Origin: Rheinheimera oceanensis | GTDB taxonomy: Bacteria; Pseudomonadota; Gammaproteobacteria; Enterobacterales; Alteromonadaceae | Assembly (NCBI RefSeq): GCF_018831085.1 | Contig: NZ_JAGPNM010000001.1 | Location: 682,001-746,000 of the forward strand | Length of the DNA: 64,000 nucleotides | Direction: 5' to 3' | Shown here: positions 36,810-45,757 of the stretch, in pieces | Layout: each line of letters opens with the position of its first letter | Numbering within the stretch: position 1 is the stretch's first letter | Position numbers and translations under genes: made by a program | Notes under the pieces: model-generated | What the model was told of the DNA's origin: nothing | What the model saw: only the letters and a program-made list of their open reading frames with translations | Database searches by the model: none

Positions 36810-38648
36810 TTACGCCGGGTATAACGGAAACAACAGCGGCACCAGTAACACGCTTACCACCAGTACCAACAAGGTAAAAGGCACACCAATACGCATAAAG
36901 TCACTGAATTTATATTGCCCCGGCCCTAATACCAACGTATTTACCGGTGACGATACCGGCGTCATAAAAGCTGCCGAAGCGGCCAGCGCCACCATCATAG
37001 CAAACGGATAAGGCGATGCCTCCAGCGTAGCGGCCAGTGACACTGCAACCGGTGCCATCAGCACCGCAGTGGCAGTATTAGAAATAAATAAGCCGGTTGC
37101 CGCTGTTAACACAAATAATGCCGCTAACAGGGCGTAATGGCCGCTGTCGCCAAGCACATACAACAGGCTGCTGACGGCCAGCTCAATACCGCCGGTTTTT
37201 TGCAATGCCTGTGCAAAGGGCAGCATACCCACAATCAGCACCAGGCTGGGCCAGTGAATGGCTTTATAGGCACTGTTTAAATCAATACAGCGCAGTGCAC
37301 CTAACAGCAGGCAGGTAATCAGCGCTGCTATTACGTTGGGTACTATGCCCGTTACCATTAGCAGCACCATCAGCGCCAGACAACAAAGCGCATGTGGTGC
37401 TTTGCGGGCGGCAGGGGTCATTTCATCTACTTCAGCCGGCAGGCTAAGTACCAGAAAGTCGCGGCCCTGATGCTGCAGGCTGTGAATGTCTTTCCAGTTA
37501 CCGGCTACCAGCAAGGTATCAGCCCGCTGTAATTGTTCATCTACCAGTACACCTTGTAGCGCCTCGCCGCCACGGCGCAGCCCCACTACATTCAGTTTAT
37601 GCCGGCTGCGAAACGCTAGTTGCTGAATTGTTTTACCCGGCATAGATGACTCTGGCGGAAACGCCACTTCTGCCAATCCTAACTCATGAGCATGTAAAGC
37701 ATAGTAAGAACTGGTTAACGGCTGTGGCTCAAGCCCCAAGTGGTGGCAAATTTGCAGTACGTCCTGCGCCGGATACATCAGGTCAACCAGCAGCACATCA
37801 CCTGCCTGCACGATAGTATTGCCGGTAGCATTAAGCAGTAAGGTACGGAATTTTTGCAGCCGCTCTACCGCCACTACATTAATGCCATAGTCTTTGCGCA
37901 GTGCCAGTTCATTCAGTTGCTGGTTTAATAACAGCGATCCCGGCAGTACCCTTAGCCGGTGTTCACGCTCGTTTAAGCGGTAACTTTGTGCCAGCGCGCT
38001 TAATGTCAGGCGCGGCGCACCACTCTGCCCCGGCACTAACTGCGGTTTAAGCCAGCGCCGCGCCAGCAGCATATAACCAATACCCAGTAACAGCACCACT
38101 AAGCCGATAGGTGTAAAGCTGAAAAAGTTAAAGCCTTCCAGGCCATTACGTTGCAATTCACTGTGCACCACCATATTCGGCGGTGTAGCCACCAGTGTTT
38201 GCATACCGCTGATCAGTGCGGCAAAAGCCAGCGGCATCATTAACCGTCCCGGCGCAATATTCAGCCGGGCGCAAATGCTTAACACCACAGGGATAAAAAT
38301 AGCTACCACACCAGTAGAGCTCATTACCGAGCCTAATAGTGCTACTGCTAACATCAGCAGTACCAGCAGCCGGGTTTCGCTGCTCGCTGCCACCCGTACC
38401 AAAGCATCGCCCAGCCGGTATACTATGCCGGTGCGAACCAGGCCATCGCCAATAACAAACAAGGCCGCAATAAGAATAACGGCAGGATCACTAAACCCGG
38501 CCAGCGTTTGTTGTAAATCCAGCACACCTGTTAGCGGGAACAGCACCAATACCATCAAGGCCACGACATCAGTACGGGGTTTATTCGCTGCAAAGCAGCC
38601 AATACACAACAGCAGCATAGCCAGCACGCAAAGCAGTTCTGTGTTCAT
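36810..38648 (-). CDS. SLC13 family permease with two TrkA_C domains
   Basis: This is a 612-residue membrane protein. Two blocks of hydrophobic helices (about residues 5-200 and 405-610) flank a soluble central part with two RCK_C/TrkA_C domains (about 215-300 and 315-400; for example AEVAFPPESSMPGKTIQQLAFRSRHKLNVVGLRR). Helix motifs such as SSTGVVAIFIPVVL and ISNTATAVLMAPVAVSLA are typical of the DASS/SLC13 anion symporter group. A sulfate or dicarboxylate substrate is possible; it is a single gene and 4 kb from the sulfate ABC operon. Confidence 0.9.
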   Translation of the reverse strand: MNTELLCVLAMLLLCIGCFAANKPRTDVVALMVLVLFPLTGVLDLQQTLAGFSDPAVILIAALFVIGDGLVRTGIVYRLGDALVRVAASSETRLLVLLMLAVALLGSVMSSTGVVAIFIPVVLSICARLNIAPGRLMMPLAFAALISGMQTLVATPPNMVVHSELQRNGLEGFNFFSFTPIGLVVLLLGIGYMLLARRWLKPQLVPGQSGAPRLTLSALAQSYRLNEREHRLRVLPGSLLLNQQLNELALRKDYGINVVAVERLQKFRTLLLNATGNTIVQAGDVLLVDLMYPAQDVLQICHHLGLEPQPLTSSYYALHAHELGLAEVAFPPESSMPGKTIQQLAFRSRHKLNVVGLRRGGEALQGVLVDEQLQRADTLLVAGNWKDIHSLQHQGRDFLVLSLPAEVDEMTPAARKAPHALCCLALMVLLMVTGIVPNVIAALITCLLLGALRCIDLNSAYKAIHWPSLVLIVGMLPFAQALQKTGGIELAVSSLLYVLGDSGHYALLAALFVLTAATGLFISNTATAVLMAPVAVSLAATLEASPYPFAMMVALAASAAFMTPVSSPVNTLVLGPGQYKFSDFMRIGVPFTLLVLVVSVLLVPLLFPLYPA

Positions 38649-38781
38649 CGGCTATGGGCTCCGCTTAGTGTTAAAGGCGTGATAGTAAGGTAAACAGAGT
38701 AAGCTTTCTTAGCGGCAGATCAACAATACTCATTAGCTATGATACCTTTTGCCTCGCGGCAATACTTAACATTAAAGCTAC

Positions 38782-40365
38782 TCAGGACCAGGGCCGGGCC
38801 TCTATGCGCAATACGCCCCGCAGACCAGGGCGGCTTTTCTGCTCTATCGGAATAGCGAAAACAAAACCTTTAGCCGCATCGTCAGACAACAGGCGAACCT
38901 CTGCATCTATGCCAGGTTTACCGGGGTTGATATCCTGATAACCATATTTAACACGCCAGCCCCCCAGTGCCTTTTCATCGGGGAAAGCCTCCACCAGTAT
39001 TAACTCCCGGAAGATAAAACCGCCCTCATAATGCCGCTTCATAAACAGTACGCCATTTACCTCGTAATCGGGAACCAGCACTTTTACATCAAAGGCAAAA
39101 CTGACAGACTTCGACGTTTTTACGCTCTTTCCGGGATCGAGGAATACAGAAAAAAGGTGCGGGCTCATCGCCCGGTCCGGCTTGCGTTCAGTACCGTCCT
39201 TGCCGGGGAAAAGCTGGCCATAGCTGCGAAAAATAGCAGAGTTTTCGCGGACCTCGCGCCGGGTCATCTGCCACTGGCAACCACGCACACTGGCGGCAAT
39301 TTCAAATTGGTATGACGCCCGCACCGTTTTGCCATCTTTCAGGGCTTTCTGCACTTCCATCGGTAAAGTGATATCGTCCACATCCAGGATGCCATCAACA
39401 CGCAGCGTACCAAACAGGAAACGGGTGAGATTCTGATACCCCTCTTCGGAATTCACAATACCATAGTGCCCGGAGTGGCTGCGGTGCACAAAAGCACGTG
39501 GTGAGGTGACATCCTTGCCATCCGCGCCCGGCCCGTGGGTAGTGGCATTTTCAATACGCACCAGCCCGTCACTGGCATCCCCGGCTGCCCAGGCCGAAAT
39601 ACCACCTGCTACGGTGTAATCGCGCGGATTGGTGCCAACAAGGTTGAAGATCCGCTCAGGTGGGAAGTTTTTTACCAGGCTGACGTCGTCTCCCCTGGGG
39701 ACATCAAGGTATGCCGCCATCCTCTGACGATTAAAGTTGTTAACATCACCGAATGAAAGCCAGCCCGGCACATTACGTACTATGCGCATATCAATACCAT
39801 TATGTGGCGTGGCATAGGTAAAGACCTTATCTACCGCCGCTCGTGCGGCTGCCGAGCCAAGCTTGGTATTTTGCAGGAAAGCACGACACACCAATCCGCC
39901 CATAGAATGCGCAACCAAATGCACACGAAAGTCTGCTGCTGTCATATTGTTCGCTTTATTGGCACACACTTTATCCCGCAAGCGCAGAATAAGTTGATCT
40001 AACCCTTTGGCAAAGTGTTCAATCGGTGGCGTTTCACCAGTGCCAAAATCTTTAGACGCCTCGTCGTAGTAACGGTAAATAATGATACTACGATATGGCA
40101 CAGGGTGATTATTGCGCTCGGCCGCGACCAGATCATCGCCATCGACAAAAACATCTTCATACTTGTGATCACTCATCAGACGTACCAGTGGCGATTCGAA
40201 GTAAAAGCGTTTGACATCACCGCTCCAGGCCATGCGCGACTTAGTTGAACCAACATTAAACCCCATATAAGGGTCGGCAACGGTTTCCTCAATCTCACCC
40301 TGAGTAGCAGCAAAGCCGCGGACATAGATGATCGGATGATAAGGATGCTGTGAATTTGTGGCCAT
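38782..40365 (-). CDS. Lipase-like alpha/beta hydrolase (PGAP1/LCAT-like fold)
   Basis: This is a 527-residue protein with no signal peptide. The N-terminal half is an alpha/beta hydrolase with PIIYVRGFAATQGE as oxyanion region and the nucleophile motif AHSMGG (S154) followed by LVCRAFLQNT. A histidine candidate lies in HRSHSGHYGIVNS. The C-terminal half (about residues 330-527) is beta-rich and unrecognised. The nucleophile region resembles PGAP1-type GPI deacylases and LCAT-like lipases. The 245-bp upstream gap includes a tandem repeat and divides it from a divergent LysR gene. Confidence 0.8.
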   Translation of the reverse strand: MATNSQHPYHPIIYVRGFAATQGEIEETVADPYMGFNVGSTKSRMAWSGDVKRFYFESPLVRLMSDHKYEDVFVDGDDLVAAERNNHPVPYRSIIIYRYYDEASKDFGTGETPPIEHFAKGLDQLILRLRDKVCANKANNMTAADFRVHLVAHSMGGLVCRAFLQNTKLGSAAARAAVDKVFTYATPHNGIDMRIVRNVPGWLSFGDVNNFNRQRMAAYLDVPRGDDVSLVKNFPPERIFNLVGTNPRDYTVAGGISAWAAGDASDGLVRIENATTHGPGADGKDVTSPRAFVHRSHSGHYGIVNSEEGYQNLTRFLFGTLRVDGILDVDDITLPMEVQKALKDGKTVRASYQFEIAASVRGCQWQMTRREVRENSAIFRSYGQLFPGKDGTERKPDRAMSPHLFSVFLDPGKSVKTSKSVSFAFDVKVLVPDYEVNGVLFMKRHYEGGFIFRELILVEAFPDEKALGGWRVKYGYQDINPGKPGIDAEVRLLSDDAAKGFVFAIPIEQKSRPGLRGVLRIEARPWS

Positions 40366-40470
40366 AGCAGAGGCTCCGTGTTGAAGTAAATTGGGTCAGG
40401 GTTTGTAATCACAATCAATGACACCCGAGCTAACACTGCTGAGCTGTTAAAGTGCGCTGATGTACAGCAT

Positions 40471-40502
40471 TTTTTAATCAAACAATTTTTTTAATCAAAC
40501 AA
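40471..40502. repeat. Tandem direct repeat, two AT-rich copies
   Basis: TTTTTAATCAAACAA occurs at 40471-40485 and again at 40488-40502, a 17-bp period. It lies in the 245-bp gap between the divergent lipase-like gene and the MetR-like gene. The spacing of about 1.6 helical turns could suit a regulator, but slippage duplication is equally likely. Confidence 0.55.
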
Positions 40503-40574
40503 CTGTAGTTTAAAAACAAATAAAATGTGAGGTGTTAGACACATGATTAAAAATGGTATATTTCAATTTATAAA

Positions 40575-40587
40575 TGAATATTTATCA
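40575..40587. promoter_or_regulatory. MetR-like half-matching dyad before the LysR gene
   Basis: TGAATATTTATCA (40575-40587) matches the MetR consensus TGAA-N5-TTCA except for one base in the second half. It lies 23 bp upstream of the MetR-like gene start. The region is AT-rich, so chance matches are likely. Confidence 0.25.
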
Positions 40588-40610
40588 TACATCGTAGCCA
40601 AGGTAGCAGC

Positions 40611-41516
40611 ATGATTGAAAAAATTCACCTGAGTATTTTGCGTGAAATTGACCGCCAGGGCTCGCTAACAGCGGCAGCCAGCAGCCTGAGTCTGACGCAG
40701 TCGGCCTTAAGCCACACCATAAAAAAGCTGGAGCGGCAGGGCAATATCAATTTGTGGCTTAAAGATGGCCGTAATATCCGTTTAACTGAGGCTGGTAACT
40801 ACCTGCTGGAGCAAGCAAACCGCTTGCTGCCGCAGTTTGAACGCATGGACGATACGCTGCGCCAGTTCGCCGATAACGAAAAAGGCAGTCTGGCAGTGGG
40901 TATGGAATGTCACCCATGTTATCAGTGGTTACTAAAGGTGGTGCAGCCGTTTTTGGCGCAATCGCCGGGGGTAGATATCGACGTAAAGCAACGCTTCCAA
41001 TTTGGTGGCATGGCAGCGCTGTTTAACTACGATATCGATTTACTGATAACACCCGACCCAATCAACAAAGAAAGCATAGTGTTTGAGCCGGTGTTTCCGT
41101 ACGAGCTGGTGCTGGTGGTTAGCCAGCACAGTAAACTGAGTGGTTTAAGCCAGGTAGCCCCGGCACAGCTAAGCGACCAGGTATTGCTAACCTACCCGGT
41201 AGAAACGGCGCGGCTGGATATTTTTCAGCAGTTTTTACTACCGGCCCAGTGTATGCCCAAATTACATAAAACACTGGAAGCCACCGACATTATTCTGCAA
41301 ATGGTGGCGGCTAACCGCGGTGTTGCGGCTATGCCGAAATGGCTGGCGCTGGAATATGCGCAAAACCTGCCGGTTAATGTTATTCGCTTAGGCAGCAGCG
41401 GTATTCATAAGCATATTTATGTCGGTTACCGTAAGCAGGAAAAACTGAATAAACATATCCAAACCTTTATTACTCTGGCCAAAAGCAGCGGTGCAGCCTT
41501 GTCGGCAGAAGTGTAA
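40611..41516 (+). CDS. LysR family regulator, MetR-like
   Basis: This is a 301-residue LTTR. The HTH (GSLTAAASSLSLTQSALSHTIKKLE) is followed by an effector domain that resembles MetR: GMECHPCYQWLLKVVQPFL parallels the ECHSCIQWL stretch of E. coli MetR, and LLTYPVETARLDIFQQFLLPA parallels its [21 protein letters not shown]. MetR responds to homocysteine and controls methionine synthesis. Here the gene converges with the sulfate transporter operon and metE is not present in the window, so its regulon may include sulfur uptake. It is called MetR-like rather than metR. Confidence 0.88.
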   Translation: MIEKIHLSILREIDRQGSLTAAASSLSLTQSALSHTIKKLERQGNINLWLKDGRNIRLTEAGNYLLEQANRLLPQFERMDDTLRQFADNEKGSLAVGMECHPCYQWLLKVVQPFLAQSPGVDIDVKQRFQFGGMAALFNYDIDLLITPDPINKESIVFEPVFPYELVLVVSQHSKLSGLSQVAPAQLSDQVLLTYPVETARLDIFQQFLLPAQCMPKLHKTLEATDIILQMVAANRGVAAMPKWLALEYAQNLPVNVIRLGSSGIHKHIYVGYRKQEKLNKHIQTFITLAKSSGAALSAEV

Positions 41517-41539
41517 ACAGCACTCAGGTAAATGGCAGC

Positions 41540-42367
41540 TTAGTGCTGCCGTGCCAGCTTCCACTGTAACACCGCTTTTACCACTAAAGTGGCAATAGCA
41601 ATAAGTGTTAGCAAAGCTGCGGCAATAAAGGCCCCGGCGGTGTTGTAATCTTGCTGCAGCAGTTCAATATGCAGTGGCAGTGTATTGGTTTGGCCACGAA
41701 TAGTACCCGACACCACAGACACCGCGCCAAACTCGCCCACCGCACGGGCGTTGGTTAAAATAACGCCATACAGCAGCGCCCAGCGAATATTGGGCAAGGT
41801 AATATGCCAGAACACCTGCCAGCCACTGGCACCCAGCAACACAGCTGCTTCTTCCTGCTCGGTGCCCAGCGTCGACATCAGCGGCACCAGTTCGCGCACC
41901 ACAAAGGGGCAAGATACAAATACCGTTACCATTACCAGGCCGGGCCAGGCAAACATCAGCTGTATATCATGCTGCTCCAATATATTCGCAAAAGGGCCGT
42001 TGCTGCCATATAGCAATAAATACAGCAAACCGGCCACTACCGGGGATACGGCAAACGGAATATCAATCAGCGTAAGTAATAAACGCCGGCCGGGGAAACT
42101 AAAACGGGTAACACACCAGGCAATCAGGGTGCCAAAAATCAGGTTTACCGGCACCGTTAAGCCCGCCACCAGCAGTGTTAAACCAATGGCATGCAGCATG
42201 TCAGGCTCAGTCAGGTTTTGCCACACCCCGCCGACACCGGCAGAAAACGCCGCGACAAAAATAAACACCAACGGCACCACTAACAGCAACAGCGTTAACA
42301 CCACACCCAGGCTGATTAATAACGGCCTGATCCAGCGCCGTGAGCTATTAAGCGCGGTTTGGCTCAT
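41540..42367 (-). CDS. cysW: Sulfate/thiosulfate ABC transporter permease CysW
   Basis: This is a 275-residue permease with about six helices. The EAA-loop signature is EEAAVLLGASGWQVFWHITLPNI (about residues 175-197), typical of binding-protein-dependent permeases, and the C-terminal GAVSVVSGTIRGQTNTLPLHIE matches CysW. It pairs with CysT to form the membrane channel of the sulfate importer. The start overlaps the cysT stop by 4 nt. It is the last gene of the leftward cysA-sbp-cysT-cysW operon. Confidence 0.95.
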   Translation of the reverse strand: MSQTALNSSRRWIRPLLISLGVVLTLLLLVVPLVFIFVAAFSAGVGGVWQNLTEPDMLHAIGLTLLVAGLTVPVNLIFGTLIAWCVTRFSFPGRRLLLTLIDIPFAVSPVVAGLLYLLLYGSNGPFANILEQHDIQLMFAWPGLVMVTVFVSCPFVVRELVPLMSTLGTEQEEAAVLLGASGWQVFWHITLPNIRWALLYGVILTNARAVGEFGAVSVVSGTIRGQTNTLPLHIELLQQDYNTAGAFIAAALLTLIAIATLVVKAVLQWKLARQH

Positions 42368-43209
42368 TTCACGCCTCCGGTAATGTGCTGATAGCGCTGC
42401 TGAATGCCATTAATAACAAACAGCAAAATTAACGATGCCAGCAGCACCACACTGGCAATAGCGCTGGCACCGGCGTAATCAAATTCCTGCAGCCGGACAA
42501 AAATCATCAGCGAGGTCACTTCAGTTTGCCACGGCAGGTTACCGGCAATAAAAATAACCGCACCAAATTCGCCCAGACTGCGGGTAAACGACAATGCCGT
42601 ACCGGTAAGCAGTGCCGGCTTTATTTCCGGTAATATAATACGAAAAAACGTTTGCCACGGGCTGGCGCCCAGCGTAGCCGAGGCCTCTTCATACTCCGGG
42701 CCAAATTCTTCCAGCACCGGCTGCACCGAACGCACCACAAAAGGCACACTGGTAAAAATCATTGCCAGCACTATGCCCAGCCAGGTGTAAGATACCTTTA
42801 TATCCCACAGCGCCAGATACTGGCCAAACCAACCCTGGGTAGAAAACACCGCCGCCAGTGTTAAACCCGCAACAGCGGTGGGCAAGGCGAAAGGTAAATC
42901 CATCAGGCCATCGAGCAAAATACGGCCGGGAAAACGATAACGGGTTAAGATCCAGGCCATTAGCAGGCCAAAAAATAAGTTAAAAATGCTGGCCACCAAT
43001 GCTGCAGACAGCGTAACTTTATAGGTAGCTACTACCCGCGGATCAGAAATAATCGCCCAGTACTGCGCCCAGCTTAACTCTGCCGTTTGCACTATTAAGC
43101 CGGTAATGGGCAGTAAAATAACCAGGCTGATAAAAAACAAACTGCTGCCAAGGCTGATACCAAAGCCCGGCAGCACACGTTTACTGCTGATACTGCGATA
43201 AAATGCCAC
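42364..43209 (-). CDS. cysT: Sulfate/thiosulfate ABC transporter permease CysT (CysU)
   Basis: This is a 281-residue permease. The EAA loop reads EEASATLGASPWQTFFRIILPEI, and the segment SLGEFGAVIFIAGNLPWQTEVTSLMIF is typical of CysT/CysU. It has about six hydrophobic helices. It starts 2 nt after the sbp stop and overlaps cysW, so the two subunits are made in step. Confidence 0.95.
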   Translation of the reverse strand: MAFYRSISSKRVLPGFGISLGSSLFFISLVILLPITGLIVQTAELSWAQYWAIISDPRVVATYKVTLSAALVASIFNLFFGLLMAWILTRYRFPGRILLDGLMDLPFALPTAVAGLTLAAVFSTQGWFGQYLALWDIKVSYTWLGIVLAMIFTSVPFVVRSVQPVLEEFGPEYEEASATLGASPWQTFFRIILPEIKPALLTGTALSFTRSLGEFGAVIFIAGNLPWQTEVTSLMIFVRLQEFDYAGASAIASVVLLASLILLFVINGIQQRYQHITGGVK

Positions 43210-43211
43210 GG

Positions 43212-44216
43212 TTAGCGTTTACCCTCGGCCAGTAATTGGTCCAGCACACCACCGTTGGCAAAATGGTTACTTTGCACGGCATCCCAACTGCTGAACACAT
43301 CTTCTACTTTAAACAGTTTAGTTGCCGGAAACTGCGCCGCAGTGGCAGCAACCACGTCGGCATCGTGCACCCGGTAAAAGTGGCGTGCCAGTACCTGCTG
43401 TGCCGCCTTGCTGTATAAAAACTCCAGGTACGCTTTAGCTTGTTTTTCGCTGCCGTTGCGCTGAATATTGCGGTCAATCCAGGCTACAGGGAATTCGGCC
43501 AGCACATTGGTTGGCGGCACTACCCGCTCAAACTGCTGATCCGGATATTGTTTAATAATACCGTTTACTTCAGATTCAAAGGTGATCAGCACATCACCCA
43601 GCCCACGTTCAACAAAAGAGGTGGTAGCGCCACGGCCACCGGTGTCAAATACCACTACGTTGGCTAAAAAGGTTTTTACCCAGTTACGGGCTTTGGCATC
43701 GTCGTTGTCAAAACGCTGCAGCGCATCACCGTAGGCGCCTAAATAAGTGTAACGCGCGTTGCCCGAGGTTTTCGGGTTAGGAAATACCAGGCCAATGCCC
43801 GGTTTAGCCAGATCCTGCCAGCTGCTGATTTGCTTGGGATTACCCTTACGCACTAAAAAGGCCATGGTAGAGTAATAAGGCGAGGCATTATTGGCTAAGC
43901 GTTCACGCCAGTTTGCCGGCAGCAAATTACCACGCTGGTGCAGTACATCAATGTCGGTGCTTTGGTTAAAGGTTACCACGTCGGCACGCAGCCCCTGCAA
44001 AATAGCCTGTGCCTGGCGCGATGAGCCACCATGCGATTGGTTAATGGTTAAGGTTTCACCGGTTTGCTGCTGCCAATGGGCAATAAATAACGGGTTAATT
44101 TCAGCAAATAATTCACGGGCAATATCATAGCTGCTGTTTAACAGTTCTTTTGCGGCCAGTGGTGCGCTTAGCAAGGTGGCAAACAACAGCAGCGCCAGTT
44201 TTTTTGAAATGTGCAT
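43212..44216 (-). CDS. sbp: Periplasmic sulfate-binding protein
   Basis: This is a 334-residue binding protein with a signal peptide (residues 1-22, ending APLAAKE). Family segments are visible: LLNSSYDIARELFAEINPLF, the anion-contact region QSHGGSSRQAQAILQGLRADVVTFNQ, and FPNPKTSGNARYTYLGAYGDAL. It delivers sulfate (or thiosulfate) to CysTW-CysA. Sbp and CysP cannot be told apart safely by sequence alone. It lies 17 bp after cysA, in the same operon. Confidence 0.94.
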   Translation of the reverse strand: MHISKKLALLLFATLLSAPLAAKELLNSSYDIARELFAEINPLFIAHWQQQTGETLTINQSHGGSSRQAQAILQGLRADVVTFNQSTDIDVLHQRGNLLPANWRERLANNASPYYSTMAFLVRKGNPKQISSWQDLAKPGIGLVFPNPKTSGNARYTYLGAYGDALQRFDNDDAKARNWVKTFLANVVVFDTGGRGATTSFVERGLGDVLITFESEVNGIIKQYPDQQFERVVPPTNVLAEFPVAWIDRNIQRNGSEKQAKAYLEFLYSKAAQQVLARHFYRVHDADVVAATAAQFPATKLFKVEDVFSSWDAVQSNHFANGGVLDQLLAEGKR

Positions 44217-44233
44217 AGGTACCGTCCTGTAAA

Positions 44234-45298
44234 TTAAATGCCTTCGCCAAGGAAGACTTTGCTGTAACGGGGCTGGATCCAGGCAATATCGCCCTGCGCC
44301 AGCGCCAGCTGTTTAAATTGCTCTTTGGGTAATTCAATATGAATAAGCTGTTGCCCGGTATCGGTTATTACTTCCAGCCGCGCCACCGGCCCGACTATGG
44401 TTACCAAATCCAGCTTTACTTTTAGCCCGTTGCTTACCGGTGCTTTAAATACCTCTATTTCATGCGGCCGCACGTAGGCAAAGCCGTCCTGCTCGTCACC
44501 ATTAGTATGTTCCGGCGACGCCAGTTGTACACTGCCAATGGTGGTTTGGCCCTGTTTTACCCTGGCATGAAATAAATTTACGTTGCCAAGAAACTCATAC
44601 ACAAAGGGGTTGGCCGGGTGATCGTAAACCTGCTCTGGTGTGCCATCCTGTTCAATGGCACCTTTGTTCATTACCACTATACGGTCGGCTACTTCCAGCG
44701 CTTCTTCCTGATCGTGGGTGACAAACACACTGGTTACATGAATTTCGTCGTGTAAGCGGCGTAACCAGCGGCGCAGTTCGGCCCGCACCTTGGCATCTAA
44801 GGCACCGAAAGGCTCGTCCAGCAGCAATACTTTAGGCTCTACCGCCAGTGCCCGTGCCAGGGCAATACGCTGGCGCTGACCACCGGATAACTGCGCCGGG
44901 TAGCGATCTGCTGTCCAGTCCAGTTGCACCAGCTGCAGTAATTTATTCACTTTTCTCGCAATTTCGGCCTTATTGGGGCGAAATTTTTTCGGTTTTACCG
45001 TTAAACCATAAGCAACATTTTCAAATACCGTCATATGCTTAAACAGCGCATAGTGCTGAAACACAAAACCCACGCCGCGCTCAGACACATGCTGGCCGGT
45101 AATGTCTTCATTATTAAACTGAATACGGCCGCTGTCGGCTTGTTCCAGCCCGGCAATAATACGTAACAAGGTGGTTTTGCCCGAGCCTGACGGCCCCAGT
45201 AGAGCCGTTAATTCGCCGGTATTAATACTCAGGTTAACATTGTCTACCGCTACAAAATCACCAAAGCGTTTATTTACCTGTTCAATGCTGATGCTCAT
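44234..45298 (-). CDS. cysA: Sulfate ABC transporter ATPase CysA
   Basis: This is a 354-residue ATPase. Walker A GPSGSGKT is at residues 35-42, the signature LSGGQ at 137-141, Walker B LLLDEP at 158-163 and the H-loop in [15 protein letters not shown]. The C-terminal extension (from about residue 240) is the TOBE-like regulatory domain of CysA. It is the first gene of the operon, transcribed leftward from the 459-bp gap shared with the TonB-dependent receptor. Confidence 0.96.
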   Translation of the reverse strand: MSISIEQVNKRFGDFVAVDNVNLSINTGELTALLGPSGSGKTTLLRIIAGLEQADSGRIQFNNEDITGQHVSERGVGFVFQHYALFKHMTVFENVAYGLTVKPKKFRPNKAEIARKVNKLLQLVQLDWTADRYPAQLSGGQRQRIALARALAVEPKVLLLDEPFGALDAKVRAELRRWLRRLHDEIHVTSVFVTHDQEEALEVADRIVVMNKGAIEQDGTPEQVYDHPANPFVYEFLGNVNLFHARVKQGQTTIGSVQLASPEHTNGDEQDGFAYVRPHEIEVFKAPVSNGLKVKLDLVTIVGPVARLEVITDTGQQLIHIELPKEQFKQLALAQGDIAWIQPRYSKVFLGEGI

Positions 45299-45757
45299 AA
45301 CCTGTTAATCCTGTTCTGTTGTTACAGTGCATGGCCGCTCAGGCTGTGGAGTATTGCCGGGCTCAGCAGTAGACAGCTGTTATCTTACGCCTGGTATTTA
45401 ATAACTTTAAAATAGCAAATTAGAATCTTCTATATCTTTTAGAAATATAAGTAGCAAAATGCCTTCCGCAAAAGTGCTAAAACACAGCCCCGATACAGCA
45501 TTTTTACTTTGCACTTGCGTTACATAATAAAAAAAGCAAGAAGGTAACGCATTTTGACAACTTCCCCGAAGTGACAAGATTACTACAATGATTGCCAGGG
45601 GTTGGCTATTCGGCATGGATGTGCAGGAAGCCGTACGGTCAGCGCCTGCACAAACGAACATGCCGGCAGCTTCCAATATCTGTAGTTAGTAACCGTGCTG
45701 CTGCCCTATTGTTTGATTTGAATGACTTATAACAAATCACGAGGGGATGTAGATAAA
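45299..45757. other. 459-bp intergenic region between cysA and the TonB-dependent receptor
   Basis: This is the longest gene-free stretch in the window. It should contain divergent promoters for the cys operon and the receptor. The cysA-proximal part (45390-45550) is AT-rich with no clear structure. The receptor-proximal part holds a strong stem-loop (45611-45665). A reading frame on the minus strand (45676-45407) has cysteine-rich, low-complexity composition without recognisable features and is not called. Confidence 0.6.
45611..45665 (+). promoter_or_regulatory. Two-part stem-loop in the TonB-dependent receptor leader
   Basis: CGGCATG (45611-45617) pairs with CATGCCG (45659-45665), and inside it GTGCAGG (45621-45627) pairs with CCTGCAC (45645-45651). 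The loop contains the palindrome CCGTACGG. The whole lies 93 bp upstream of the receptor ATG. It could be a 5'-leader RNA structure, an operator, or a terminator of upstream transcription; no T-run follows. Confidence 0.5.

Noticed and set aside
45407..45676. Reading frame of 89 codons on the minus strand between cysA and the receptor
   Set aside because: Composition is low in charged residues, no RBS precedes it, and it covers the palindromic leader of the receptor. Likely chance.
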